DNA from: an uncultured Bacilli bacterium
Lineage (GTDB): Bacteria; Bacillota_I; Bacilli_A; RF39; UBA660
Length of the DNA stretch: 12,387 nt
Reading direction: 5' to 3'
NCBI GenBank assembly: GCA_947587565.1
Contig: CANPYA010000028.1
Location: forward strand, 1-12,387
This document shows, in pieces, positions 1-7,966 of the stretch. A program made the translations under genes and the position numbers. Within the stretch, counting starts at the first letter, position 1. The number at the start of each line of letters is the position of its first letter. The notes beneath the pieces are model-generated. The model did not search any database. It saw nothing but the letters and a program-made list of their open reading frames with translations, and was not told where the DNA came from.

Positions 1-997
1 CACCATCTAATCCATCAACTAAGCCAACTAAAGCATTATAATTTACTTTAGCATAGTAATTTATTTCAATATCTAGTAAATTTTCAATTGTCTTAACACT
101 TGTTTCTACCCCATAATTACCAGCATGAGTTAATTTATCTTTCGCGGCATCTCCTTGGGCTTTAATTTTACTACCTTTAAGTTCAACAAAGTAATCTCTT
201 GGAATATTAACCATTAATATTTCATAAGTTTTTGGATTAACACTAATAACTATATTAACATCGCTTAAGCCCGTTTCACTTATTTCTCCATAATAGCCAA
301 GACCAGAAATATAAAGTATAAATGGCTCTTTAGTAACATCAACCTCTTTACCAACAGGTTCAACTTTTTCTCTTATTGAAAATTTATAAAGAATTTTTGA
401 ATTATCTGTTATCGGATTTTCTTCTTCTGAAAGCATTTCATAGAAATTATCAACAATAAGTAAACTATCTATTTCATCTGCATATAAAGCTGTAAATAAA
501 TCGGGATAACTTTCATATTCTTTATGATTTATAGTAACTTTTTTATCTAATGCATTTAATGCATCTTCAATACTTGTATCTAAGTTTTTAGCATAACCAA
601 TATTTTTGCTTTCTAAATCATTTATTTTTTCATAACTAGATTCTTTAGGTACTACTACATAGTAATTTTTAGTTTGATAATCATAATCACTGGTAAAGTT
701 ATCTATAAAACTAAAAGTATTATTTAAATAACCAAATACAATAAATAAAACAACTAAATATAGTATTTGAAAGAAATATAAAACAATTCTTATTCCTAAT
801 TTTAATCTTTTAAATACTGTAAAAAACAACATTAATAAAGGAATTAACCCTACTACAATAAAATAAACAATTAAATATTTCATTGGTAAAACATTATATT
901 TTATTAGTAAATATGTATTTAAGTAGATTGCTACTAATAGTATTACTGCAACTAATATAGCAAATGCTTTCTCTATTTTTCTTTTATTCCATTTCAT
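1..997 (-). CDS. LytR-CpsA-Psr (LCP) family wall-polymer ligase, Cps2A-type (3' end cut by window edge)
   Basis: LCP enzymes act outside the membrane and move lipid-linked teichoic acid or capsule onto peptidoglycan. The frame is open from an ATG at 995-997 to the left edge, giving 332 residues with the C-terminus missing. Three membrane helices lie at about 11-33, 40-60 and 70-90. An extracellular segment follows at about 105-215, and then the start of the LCP domain. LCP landmarks are GLSDVNIV (243-250), NPKTYEIL, NIPRDYFV (264-271), KLTHAG (288-293), TIENLLDIEINYY and LVDGLDG at the edge. Three helices, an accessory domain and then LCP is the arrangement known for pneumococcal Cps2A. The start has an AGAGG Shine-Dalgarno site inside the end of the upstream tagO-like gene, which stops 3 bp away, so the two are co-transcribed. 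The family call is firm; the exact polymer is unknown. Confidence 0.9.
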   Translation of the reverse strand, partial: MKWNKRKIEKAFAILVAVILLVAIYLNTYLLIKYNVLPMKYLIVYFIVVGLIPLLMLFFTVFKRLKLGIRIVLYFFQILYLVVLFIVFGYLNNTFSFIDNFTSDYDYQTKNYYVVVPKESSYEKINDLESKNIGYAKNLDTSIEDALNALDKKVTINHKEYESYPDLFTALYADEIDSLLIVDNFYEMLSEEENPITDNSKILYKFSIREKVEPVGKEVDVTKEPFILYISGLGYYGEISETGLSDVNIVISVNPKTYEILMVNIPRDYFVELKGSKIKAQGDAAKDKLTHAGNYGVETSVKTIENLLDIEINYYAKVNYNALVGLVDGLDG

Positions 998-1000
998 AAA

Positions 1001-2056
1001 TTAGCCTCTTTTCTTTTTTTCTTTATGATGATACAAAATATCAGTTTTAAGTATTAAAAATAATAACAATAACATTAATAATAAATAAACTACAATCGCT
1101 TCTTTAGTGTGACCAATAACATAAAAGATTGATACTATAGAGAACATAATATTAATCATATAAACTATTATAATGCTAACCCTTGGTGAGAACTTTAATT
1201 TTAAAAGTTGATGATGAAAATGTTCTTTATCTGGTGTACCAATACTCTCGCCTTTAAGGAGCCTTCTAAATATAGCTAAAATGGTATCAAAAATTGGAAT
1301 AGCTAAAACAACAATTGGAATAACTAAACTAGTTAATGTAGCTACTTTAAAACTTACTAAGGCAATTACCGAAATCATAAAGCCTAAAAATAAACTACCA
1401 GAATCGCCCATAAATATTTTAGCAGGTGGAAAATTATAAACTAAAAAGCCGAATGTTGCCCCAAGTAAAATAAGAGATAACATAAAATCTAAGCCAGCTA
1501 CACGATTAAGTATTATTGTAATTACACTAATTGTCGCAAAGTAAATTGAACTAACACCGCCAGCAAGACCATCTAAGCCATCAATTAAATTTATAGCATT
1601 AGATATTGCAACAATAAATAGTGTTGATAAAGCATAACTTATTAACATATTAAATTTAAGATTAAGTCCTAAAAAGGATATTTCAGTAAAATATAACTGG
1701 CCGTATATTACTACAATTAAAGCCGCTATTACTTGAATCAAAAATTTATATCTCGCTCTAATTGGTTTAATATCATCAAATATTCCTACTAATAAAATTA
1801 TAAAAGAACCAATCAAAATAGAAATCATTTGAGTTGTTAATTCACCATATAACATATAGCCAACCAAAAAAGCGCCAAAAATGGCAATACCACCTAGTCT
1901 TGGCATTGGTTTTGTATGAACCTTTCTTTCATTAGGCATATCTATAGCCCCAATATGATTTGCTACTTTTTTAGCAATTGGCACTAATATTACACTAACA
2001 ATAAAAGTTACTAACAAAATTTCTAATATATTATGTTCATTAACTATCCAATTCAT
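1001..2056 (-). CDS. tagO: TagO/WecA-type undecaprenyl-phosphate glycosyl-1-phosphate transferase
   Basis: This polytopic membrane enzyme of the MraY/WecA family (351 residues) transfers a HexNAc-1-phosphate, usually GlcNAc-1-P, from its UDP-sugar to undecaprenyl phosphate. That is the first step of wall teichoic acid or related polymers. Family motifs appear in order: MPNERKVHTKPMPRLGG (40-56), the acidic pair FDD (93-95), NAINLIDGLDGLAGG (153-167) with the catalytic Asp region, MGDSGS (216-221), and the sugar-specificity loop HFHH (279-282). The HxHH loop and PNxRKxH motif favour WecA/TagO over MraY. The ATG at 2054-2056 has an AGGTG site 7 nt upstream. The gene directly precedes an LCP ligase, which fits a wall-polymer pathway. 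The stop is TAA. No second copy can be judged from this window. Confidence 0.93.
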   Translation of the reverse strand: MNWIVNEHNILEILLVTFIVSVILVPIAKKVANHIGAIDMPNERKVHTKPMPRLGGIAIFGAFLVGYMLYGELTTQMISILIGSFIILLVGIFDDIKPIRARYKFLIQVIAALIVVIYGQLYFTEISFLGLNLKFNMLISYALSTLFIVAISNAINLIDGLDGLAGGVSSIYFATISVITIILNRVAGLDFMLSLILLGATFGFLVYNFPPAKIFMGDSGSLFLGFMISVIALVSFKVATLTSLVIPIVVLAIPIFDTILAIFRRLLKGESIGTPDKEHFHHQLLKLKFSPRVSIIIVYMINIMFSIVSIFYVIGHTKEAIVVYLLLMLLLLFLILKTDILYHHKEKKKRG

Positions 2057-2116
2057 TTAACACACCTAAAATTATTATAACCGAAAATTTATAAAAAAAA
2101 AAGAAAATATTAACAT

Positions 2117-3181
2117 TTATTTATTTATTTCCTCTTCTAAATGTAATAAAGTCCTTTTAAATCCTTCTTCAATACTATAAATTGGTTTCCATCCTAATTC
2201 TCTTCTAATTTTTTTTGATGACAAAATTCCGTTTTTAAATGGTGCCGTTCCTTTTTCAGGAGTTTTTGGTATATCATAAACAATTTTTAAACCTTTTGAA
2301 TAATTAATTTTTATTATTTTTTCGGCTAATTCTTTTATTGATACTATTGATTTTTCATCAGCAACATTATAAACCATATCTTTTGAATTTAATAAAATAA
2401 GAAAAATAGCTGTTGTAACATCAGAAATATAAGTATAAGTTCTAACTGAAGATCCATCACTTTTTAATACAATGTCTTTATTATTAATAATATTATTTAG
2501 AAAATCAGCTTGAACTCTTCCATCATTTATAGACATTCCTGGACCATATGTATGAGCAAGTCTAACAATTTTAGTATTTACATTATACTCTTCTTTAAAA
2601 CTACTACACATATTTTCGGCAGTTTTCTTTCCTTCTGCATAACCATTCCTAGGTAAAAGTGGATCCACCATACCAAGTTTTCCATCTTCAGTAAAATATT
2701 TTTGATTACCTATAGGTTCTCCATATATTTCTCTAGATGAAATAAACATATAAACTTTTACCTTCTTTTCTTTAGCAAGTAATAATGTGTTTGCAGTTCC
2801 AATAGTATTGGCAAAATTTGTTTCAACAGGTTTTTCTTTCATTATTTTAGGACTTGCTGGACTTGCAGCATGAATTATATAATCAATTTTACCGGCAATT
2901 TTTATTGGATTAATAACATCATTTTCAATTACATTAACATTAGAATTATTTTTAATATAATTATCTAATTTTAATTTATTTCTTACTAAAGCATTTATTT
3001 TAATATTTGTTTTATATTTCTCATTTAATTTTAATAATGTGTAAACTATATATGAACCAATCATCCCTGAAGCACCAGTTATTAAAAAAGTACTATTTTT
3101 TAAATTTTCAACCAAAACCTTAGCATTACATAATTCAATTATTTTTTCTGTATCTTCATTTACTATTTTAGAATAAACCAT
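2117..3181 (-). CDS. Extended SDR: NAD-dependent epimerase/dehydratase, UDP-glucuronate decarboxylase-like
   Basis: A sugar-nucleotide-modifying extended short-chain dehydrogenase of 354 residues. The dinucleotide-binding motif is TGASGMIGS (35-43), set about 33 residues in from the start. The HAASPASP stretch (104-111) resembles UDP-glucuronate decarboxylases. SSREIYGEP (148-156) supplies the catalytic Ser, and the YxxxK pair is Y181/K185. RLAHTYGPGM (207-216) and the DGRVQADF and SVRTYTYISDV segments are typical of substrate-binding parts of this group. The start has a very strong GGGAGG site 8 nt upstream. It follows the IspD/TarI-like gene with only 20 bp between them, so the two are probably translated from one message and may serve the same pathway. 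Substrate is not determinable: epimerase, 4,6-dehydratase or decarboxylase activity are all possible. Confidence 0.85.
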   Translation of the reverse strand: MVYSKIVNEDTEKIIELCNAKVLVENLKNSTFLITGASGMIGSYIVYTLLKLNEKYKTNIKINALVRNKLKLDNYIKNNSNVNVIENDVINPIKIAGKIDYIIHAASPASPKIMKEKPVETNFANTIGTANTLLLAKEKKVKVYMFISSREIYGEPIGNQKYFTEDGKLGMVDPLLPRNGYAEGKKTAENMCSSFKEEYNVNTKIVRLAHTYGPGMSINDGRVQADFLNNIINNKDIVLKSDGSSVRTYTYISDVTTAIFLILLNSKDMVYNVADEKSIVSIKELAEKIIKINYSKGLKIVYDIPKTPEKGTAPFKNGILSSKKIRRELGWKPIYSIEEGFKRTLLHLEEEINK

Positions 3182-3201
3182 TATATTATCCTCCCTAATT
3201 A

Positions 3202-3936
3202 TTACTTTTTATTATTTAATTCAAGAAATTGTTGATAATCATTAGTAATAAAATTTCCTAGTAAAGTACAATAATCTTCTGGAGTTGTTACTTTTATGTT
3301 TCCTGGATTTCCTATAACTAAATGACACTTAATCCCATATTTAAACATTAATCCACAAGAATCAACTATATCTTTATATTCAGGATTAACTTCTCTCTCT
3401 TTTAAATGTAAATTATAAATATCATTTAAATAGAAGCCTTGAGGAGCTTGAGCTGTATACATTAAACTTCTCTTTGGCATTTCATTAACTGTTTCACCAT
3501 CTAAACTTTTTATAGGAGTTTCAAAACAAGGAGTTACTGTAATACCATTTCCATATTTTTCAACACTTTTTATACAATTATTTATGGTTTCATCATTGAC
3601 TAATGGCCGAACACCATCATGAATTAAAATCACTGCATTATCATAATCTTTTTTAACTTCTTTTAGAGCATTAAATATAGAATCTTGACCTGTTTTACCA
3701 CCTGGAAAAACTTTTTTCACTTTAGTTATAGAATATTTTTCTATTAGTTTATTTAAAAAATCAATTTCTGTCTCTACACAGGCAATATAAATCTCATCAA
3801 TATTAGAATGTGATTGAAATAATTCTAAAGTATGAATTATTATTTCTTTTCCTTGGACTTTTAAAAATTGCTTTGGCCTTTCTAATCCCATTCTTTTGCC
3901 TACACCACCAGCAAAAATAACTGCAATATGTTTCAT
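3202..3936 (-). CDS. IspD/TarI-family cytidylyltransferase
   Basis: A CTP-dependent nucleotidyltransferase of 244 residues. The CTP-binding loop is AGGVGKRM (9-16) followed by PKQFL (21-25). GGKTGQDSIFNAL (79-91), IHDGVRPLV (105-113), AQAPQGF and the C-terminal NPGNIKVTTPEDY complete the family pattern. Members make either CDP-methylerythritol (IspD, isoprenoids) or CDP-ribitol and related CDP-polyols (TarI, teichoic acid or capsule). The fold does not separate these. The neighbours here are a sugar-nucleotide SDR, TagO and LCP, with no isoprenoid genes, so I favour a CDP-polyol role for the wall polymer. The ATG at 3934-3936 has an AAAGG site upstream. It probably starts the second polysaccharide block, after a 153-bp gap with a possible extended -10 promoter. 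Confidence 0.88.
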   Translation of the reverse strand: MKHIAVIFAGGVGKRMGLERPKQFLKVQGKEIIIHTLELFQSHSNIDEIYIACVETEIDFLNKLIEKYSITKVKKVFPGGKTGQDSIFNALKEVKKDYDNAVILIHDGVRPLVNDETINNCIKSVEKYGNGITVTPCFETPIKSLDGETVNEMPKRSLMYTAQAPQGFYLNDIYNLHLKEREVNPEYKDIVDSCGLMFKYGIKCHLVIGNPGNIKVTTPEDYCTLLGNFITNDYQQFLELNNKK

Positions 3937-3980
3937 ATTATTTTTTACCTTTCTTTATTAAAATTTTTTTTATCAATAAT

Positions 3981-3989
3981 AATATACCA
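3981..3989 (-). promoter_or_regulatory. Possible extended -10 promoter for the cytidylyltransferase-SDR-tagO-LCP block
   Basis: Read on the minus strand, the 153-bp gap upstream of the cytidylyltransferase contains TGGTATATT, an extended -10 (TGn plus TATATT). The -35 at 17 bp spacing is poor (TTTAAT). The predicted transcript start is near 3974, leaving a leader of about 38 nt. No convincing GC-rich terminator for the preceding glycosyltransferase gene is seen in the gap, so readthrough from the glf block is also possible. The rest of the gap is AT-rich with nothing recognised. Confidence 0.3.
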
Positions 3990-4089
3990 TATTTTAGCCA
4001 AAAATTAAAATTTCTTTTAATATTTATATAACAGACTAATATATTTTTACATATTGTTTATATAAAAGAATACTTAAAAGTCACAAAAA

Positions 4090-5967
4090 TTATTTTGAAA
4101 GTTTATATACCAAAAATTTATTATCTTTATTATATATTTCTTTGTATTTATTTTCAGCGATAAAATTCTTCATTCTTTCTTCAAAATTATAACCATATTG
4201 AATAACAATAATTTCAGGCTTGTTCTTATTTATATCTGCATAAAACTCATTTTGTATATCTGTACTAATTTCCATAATTGGAAATTGATAAGAATACGTT
4301 GATGCAGATAATCTATCTGAAATAACATATAAAATATTCCAATTACCATATACTAAAATTTTATCATTTTTGTTTGAATTATTTATTATTGCATCTCGAA
4401 TATCGACTTCCAATTCAATTAAAGTACATATTTCATTATTTCTCTTATTCCTAAAATATATTCCAGCATTTTCTACAGTTGTTGACCATAGTGGTAAAGC
4501 ATAAATACTAATAATATATATTATAAAGAAAATTGCCAATTCTTTGTATTTATCATTTAAAATTTTAGAAACAAAATACGAAATTGGAATAATAAAACAT
4601 GGGATTAAAACCATCGCATAATGAGGATATGATCTACCTGACATCGAAATCATAAATAGTGATAAAATTGTAAATATTATATTTGTTATATAAATTTCTT
4701 TTTTATTTTCTTTTACTATTGAATAAATATTAATCACTATTGAAAATAAAACTATAAAATTATTTAAATAATGAAACATAGCTTTCCATATTTCAAATTT
4801 TCCACCATCTGAAACATATATAAAATTAAATAAGAAGTAATCATCAATAAATTTTAGAAAAGCCCCTTTACAAATTAACCATAGTATTATTGGAACAATT
4901 ATAATTAAAGAACCAATTAAAAAGTTTAATATATAATTAAATAATTCTTTATATTTCTTTTCTTTTAAACATTTTATTAGTATAGTTAGGCAAAAAACAA
5001 TCCAACAAGTAATCATATTAATTCTAAGCAAACACACACAAGCAAAGCACATACCAGATATAATGATTTTTAAATTAGTTGTTTTATTATTTATAAGATA
5101 ATCTAAAAATATATATAATGCCACTATAATAAATAATAAAGCAAATTCTTCTGTAAGGTTTCCTCCTTGATAATAATCAAATAAATTTATTGTTGTTAAT
5201 AATAAAACTATTATTGATGCTACTTTTTTATTATTAAATCTTGCGATTTTATAAATAAATAAAAAGCTAAAAAATAAGAAAATTAATTCAATTAACCATA
5301 TACCCCAATTTCTATTAATAATATATCCTAAATAATTTAAAATATAAATAATTGGTCCTTTATGATCAAATGAATCTAAATAAGGCATATATCCTTTTGC
5401 TAATAGCATCCCCATAAATCTAAAAACACTTGAATCAGTTTGTCCTCCACCATCAGTCAAAATACTTGTAGGGCTATTCAATGAAAAAATAGTAGCTATT
5501 CCAAATATAACAATTATAGTCAAAATTTCTTGCCAATCACATTTTAAATTTACCTTTTTATTTTCATTATTATCATTTTTCTTAAATATAATTAATTTAC
5601 TTGCCACATAATTCAATACAATTACAATAACATTAGATAAGACTTTAAATAATAAATCATTAAAATGTAACTTATCAACAAAAACATACATAATTAATAA
5701 ATCTAAAAGACCAGTTAATATTCGACAAGAAAAAAATGACAAAATTCCTTTTGAAACATCTTTAAATTTATTTTTTTTACTTTCAAAAACCCATATTTTA
5801 TTGGTAACAAAAGCGAAAATTACTGCAATAAACCAAGCAATACATGTACTTACAACAACACTTAAATTAAATACTTTAGCACATATAAAATAAGCAATAA
5901 TATTAACTAAAGTTGTTGCAATACCAAAAATACCATATAGAATTAAACTTTTATATTTCTTAATCAT
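4090..5967 (-). CDS. GtrA domain fused to a GT-C-type membrane glycosyltransferase
   Basis: A 625-residue polytopic membrane protein with two parts. Residues about 5-130 are a GtrA domain with four helices, including the characteristic VTNKIWVFES (54-63) and the closing NYVASKLIIFKK (119-130). GtrA proteins are proposed to flip or shuttle undecaprenyl-phosphate-linked sugars. After a charged linker (130-145), the rest has about ten hydrophobic segments and GT-C signatures: TDSSVFRFMG (177-186) and YLDSFDHKGP (196-205), where the acidic residues are the likely catalytic or substrate-binding ones in ArnT/PMT-like enzymes. It starts inside the end of the upstream GT2 gene (8-bp overlap), implying coupled translation. 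The GtrA plus GT-C fusion beside a GT2 matches the three functions of GtrABC glucosylation systems. The sugar and acceptor are unknown. Confidence 0.85.
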   Translation of the reverse strand: MIKKYKSLILYGIFGIATTLVNIIAYFICAKVFNLSVVVSTCIAWFIAVIFAFVTNKIWVFESKKNKFKDVSKGILSFFSCRILTGLLDLLIMYVFVDKLHFNDLLFKVLSNVIVIVLNYVASKLIIFKKNDNNENKKVNLKCDWQEILTIIVIFGIATIFSLNSPTSILTDGGGQTDSSVFRFMGMLLAKGYMPYLDSFDHKGPIIYILNYLGYIINRNWGIWLIELIFLFFSFLFIYKIARFNNKKVASIIVLLLTTINLFDYYQGGNLTEEFALLFIIVALYIFLDYLINNKTTNLKIIISGMCFACVCLLRINMITCWIVFCLTILIKCLKEKKYKELFNYILNFLIGSLIIIVPIILWLICKGAFLKFIDDYFLFNFIYVSDGGKFEIWKAMFHYLNNFIVLFSIVINIYSIVKENKKEIYITNIIFTILSLFMISMSGRSYPHYAMVLIPCFIIPISYFVSKILNDKYKELAIFFIIYIISIYALPLWSTTVENAGIYFRNKRNNEICTLIELEVDIRDAIINNSNKNDKILVYGNWNILYVISDRLSASTYSYQFPIMEISTDIQNEFYADINKNKPEIIVIQYGYNFEERMKNFIAENKYKEIYNKDNKFLVYKLSK

Positions 5968-6700
5968 TTTTTTTCATACCCTTCTTAAAGGCATAAAAAT
6001 CTTTTAAAGAAGCAGCACCAATCTTAAATATTTTTTTAACATTTATAGAATTAACTCCTGCTCTTCTTGGTTTAAAAGTAATTTCTTCAAAAGTAATATT
6101 TTCATTATAATATTTATAAAAAACACATAACATGACATTTGGTAAATTATAATCAATTTGAAATCTATCTATATATTTTGCTACTAAAGATGATTTCATT
6201 AATCTAAATGGTGCATTAGCATCATCTAATTTTACCCCAAAAATAAATCTTAAAATTGTACATAAAGTATTTTCCACAAATTTACGAGATTTGCCATCCC
6301 CTCTTACAGTTCTCTTACCAATAATAGCATCGTAATCATTTCTTTTATTCCAAAAGTTTTCAAATTCTAATGGATTTGTTTGACCATCAGAATCTGTTTG
6401 AAATATCCAATCGGCACCACTTTCAATAGCATATTTATATAACTGAATTAATTTAGGACCATGTTGTTTAAGTCCTTTAGATACAATAACTAATTTAGGA
6501 TATTTTTTCTTTAATTCTTTTAACTTTTTATTGGTATTATCGGTACTACCACTGTCAGCGATAACAAGTCTTGACTCATCACTACCAAATTTTAAAACAT
6601 CATACCAACTTGTTACTATTTCGGAAACATTTTCTTCTTCATTATAAGCTGGCATAACTAAATATAAAGTATCTTTTTTATTTTTTACTGTTTTTTTCAT
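5960..6700 (-). CDS. GT2 glycosyltransferase, GtrB/DPM1-like (polyprenyl-phosphate sugar synthase)
   Basis: A 246-residue GT-A fold enzyme. The N-terminal VMPAYNEEENVSEIV (15-29) is the GT2 nucleotide-binding start. ADSGSTDNT (48-56) is the usual acidic loop. QTDSDGQ (101-107) is the DxD-type metal and nucleotide-sugar site. FRLMKSS (165-171) is the segment typical of dolichol/undecaprenyl-phosphate sugar synthases. It has no C-terminal membrane helices, unlike many GtrB proteins, so it is probably a peripheral DPM1-like form. The gene overlaps the end of glf by 23 bp and its own end overlaps the GtrA/GT-C gene by 8 bp. The likely role is loading a sugar onto undecaprenyl phosphate for the next protein. 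Whether that sugar is galactofuranose, given adjacent glf, is inference. Confidence 0.88.
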   Translation of the reverse strand: MKKTVKNKKDTLYLVMPAYNEEENVSEIVTSWYDVLKFGSDESRLVIADSGSTDNTNKKLKELKKKYPKLVIVSKGLKQHGPKLIQLYKYAIESGADWIFQTDSDGQTNPLEFENFWNKRNDYDAIIGKRTVRGDGKSRKFVENTLCTILRFIFGVKLDDANAPFRLMKSSLVAKYIDRFQIDYNLPNVMLCVFYKYYNENITFEEITFKPRRAGVNSINVKKIFKIGAASLKDFYAFKKGMKKND

Positions 6701-7853
6701 TACTACTACTCACTTTCTTATATAATTCTAAGGCTCTTTCAATAACTGCATCCATATTGTAATATTTATATTCCGCAAGTCTTCCACACATATATAAATT
6801 AGGAATATCTTTAGTTAGTTCAAAATACTTATTATATTGATTAATATTCTCTTCATTAATAATGGCATAATAAGGAATACTATTTTCATCTTGATAATCA
6901 TATTTTTGAGGATATTCTTTTAATATAGTTGTTTGATTATCTTTTAATTCATTTGTTAAATATTTAAATTCGGTAATTCTTGTAAATTCTTCTTCATTAG
7001 GATAATTAACTACAGATGAAGGTTGATAATAATTCATATCATAATTTTCAAAAACTAATTTTAAAGAACGATAAGGCAATGGTCCAAATTTATAATTAAA
7101 TAATTCATCTATTTCACCAGTATATATAACTATTCCCTTATATTCTTTATTTTGCCAATAAATTTTATTATTATTTATCGAAATATCATTTAAAGCATTT
7201 TCTGATAATTTTATTGTTATATTTTGATGATTTAATAAATTTTCAAATAATTTTGTATAACCCTCTTTAGGCATATATTGATATTTATCTTGAAAATATC
7301 TATCATCATAACCTAAAATAACGGGAACTCGATTAATAACTGATTTATCAACTTCACTTATTGGAATATTCCATTGTTTAGCTGTATAGTTTTCAAAAAC
7401 ATTTTTATAAACAAATTCTCCAAATTCTTTTATTGTCTTATCATTATTATTAATTAAATCTAAAATTGATACTTTATATTCATTAGGATAAATTTTTAAT
7501 AATTTTTCTTTTATTTTTTGAGCATCTTTTTGATCATACAATAATTCTAAAGACTTAAAATTAAATGGTATTGGAACTAATTGATTATCAATTTTACCAA
7601 TAACTTTATGTTCATAAAAATACCAATCACTATAATTATTTAAAAATTCAAAAACCTCTTTATTATTCGTATGAAAAATATGAGGACCATATTTATGAAC
7701 ACGAAGATTATTATCTAATACCTCTTCATACATATTTCCACCAATATGATTTCTTTTTTCATAAATTAAAACTTTTTTATTATCTTCTGCAAACTTTCTA
7801 GCTAAAATGCTTCCAGCAAAACCACAACCAACTATTATTACATCATAATTCAT
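6678..7853 (-). CDS. glf: UDP-galactopyranose mutase
   Basis: Glf converts UDP-galactopyranose to UDP-galactofuranose using reduced FAD. From the preferred start the protein has 391 residues. The FAD-binding motif is VGCGFAGS (8-15) followed by YEKRNHIGGN (31-40). HKYGPHIFHTNN (53-64), FENYTAKQWN (153-162), MPKEGYTKLF (194-203) and the C-terminal GRLAEYKYYNMD are strongly family-specific. I choose the ATG at 7851-7853 because Glf proteins begin directly with the Rossmann strand (here MNYDVIIVG). An in-frame TTG at 7877 would add eight residues but has no Shine-Dalgarno site. The AAAGGA upstream of the ATG is rather far (about 15 nt). First gene of a block with GT2 and GtrA/GT-C genes, transcribed from a promoter whose spacer contains a G8 run. 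Confidence 0.93.
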   Translation of the reverse strand: MNYDVIIVGCGFAGSILARKFAEDNKKVLIYEKRNHIGGNMYEEVLDNNLRVHKYGPHIFHTNNKEVFEFLNNYSDWYFYEHKVIGKIDNQLVPIPFNFKSLELLYDQKDAQKIKEKLLKIYPNEYKVSILDLINNNDKTIKEFGEFVYKNVFENYTAKQWNIPISEVDKSVINRVPVILGYDDRYFQDKYQYMPKEGYTKLFENLLNHQNITIKLSENALNDISINNNKIYWQNKEYKGIVIYTGEIDELFNYKFGPLPYRSLKLVFENYDMNYYQPSSVVNYPNEEEFTRITEFKYLTNELKDNQTTILKEYPQKYDYQDENSIPYYAIINEENINQYNKYFELTKDIPNLYMCGRLAEYKYYNMDAVIERALELYKKVSSSNEKNSKK

Positions 7854-7903
7854 ATTTATTGACTTTAATCCTTTCAAATTCGGAAATCTTTTTTCACAAA
7901 CTA

Positions 7904-7932
7904 ATTATAAGGTAATCCCCCCCCGAAATCAA
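7904..7932 (-). promoter_or_regulatory. glf-block promoter with a homopolymeric G run in the spacer
   Basis: On the minus strand a -35-like TTGATT (7927-7932) and a perfect -10 TATAAT (7904-7909) are separated by exactly 17 bp. The spacer reads TC, then eight G, then ATTACCT. The predicted transcript start is near 7897, about 44 nt before the glf ATG. The spacing is optimal for the housekeeping sigma factor, so the promoter as sequenced should be ON. Sequence positions are direct observation; promoter activity is inferred. Confidence 0.7.
7917..7924. repeat. Mononucleotide tract of eight C (eight G on the transcribed orientation)
   Basis: This uninterrupted run of eight C/G bases stands out in very AT-rich DNA. 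It lies wholly inside the 17-bp spacer of the glf-block promoter. Poly-G/C runs of this length are known slipped-strand hot spots; the meningococcal porA promoter has the same arrangement. One repeat gained or lost would change the spacing to 18 or 16 bp. Confidence 0.9.
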
Positions 7933-7936
7933 CATT

Positions 7937-7966
7937 TTTGTCCAAGTTTATAAAATTTTGGATAAA
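7937..7966. repeat. Inverted repeat upstream of the glf-block promoter
   Basis: TTTGTCCAA (7937-7945) and TTGGATAAA (7958-7966) are inverted copies matching at 8 of 9 positions, with a 12-bp AT-rich middle. The centre lies about 54 bp upstream of the predicted glf transcript start and 5 bp upstream of the -35 begins the repeat. It partly overlaps the U-tract side of the prepilin peptidase terminator. It could be a regulator-binding dyad or an incidental hairpin. Confidence 0.45.

Noticed and set aside
2074..2102. TATAAT-like promoter and A10/T10 run before the tagO-like gene
   Set aside because: The predicted transcript start would fall on the ribosome site, the -35 is absent, and A/T runs of this length are common in such AT-rich DNA. 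No GC-rich stem supports a terminator after the SDR gene either.
4010..4070. AT-rich imperfect inverted repeats downstream of the GtrA/GT-C gene
   Set aside because: Stems are short and lack G-C pairs; such matches are expected by chance in this composition.
7854..7877. TTG start at 7877 extending glf by eight residues
   Set aside because: There is no Shine-Dalgarno site before the TTG, and Glf proteins begin at the FAD-binding strand, matching the ATG at 7853.
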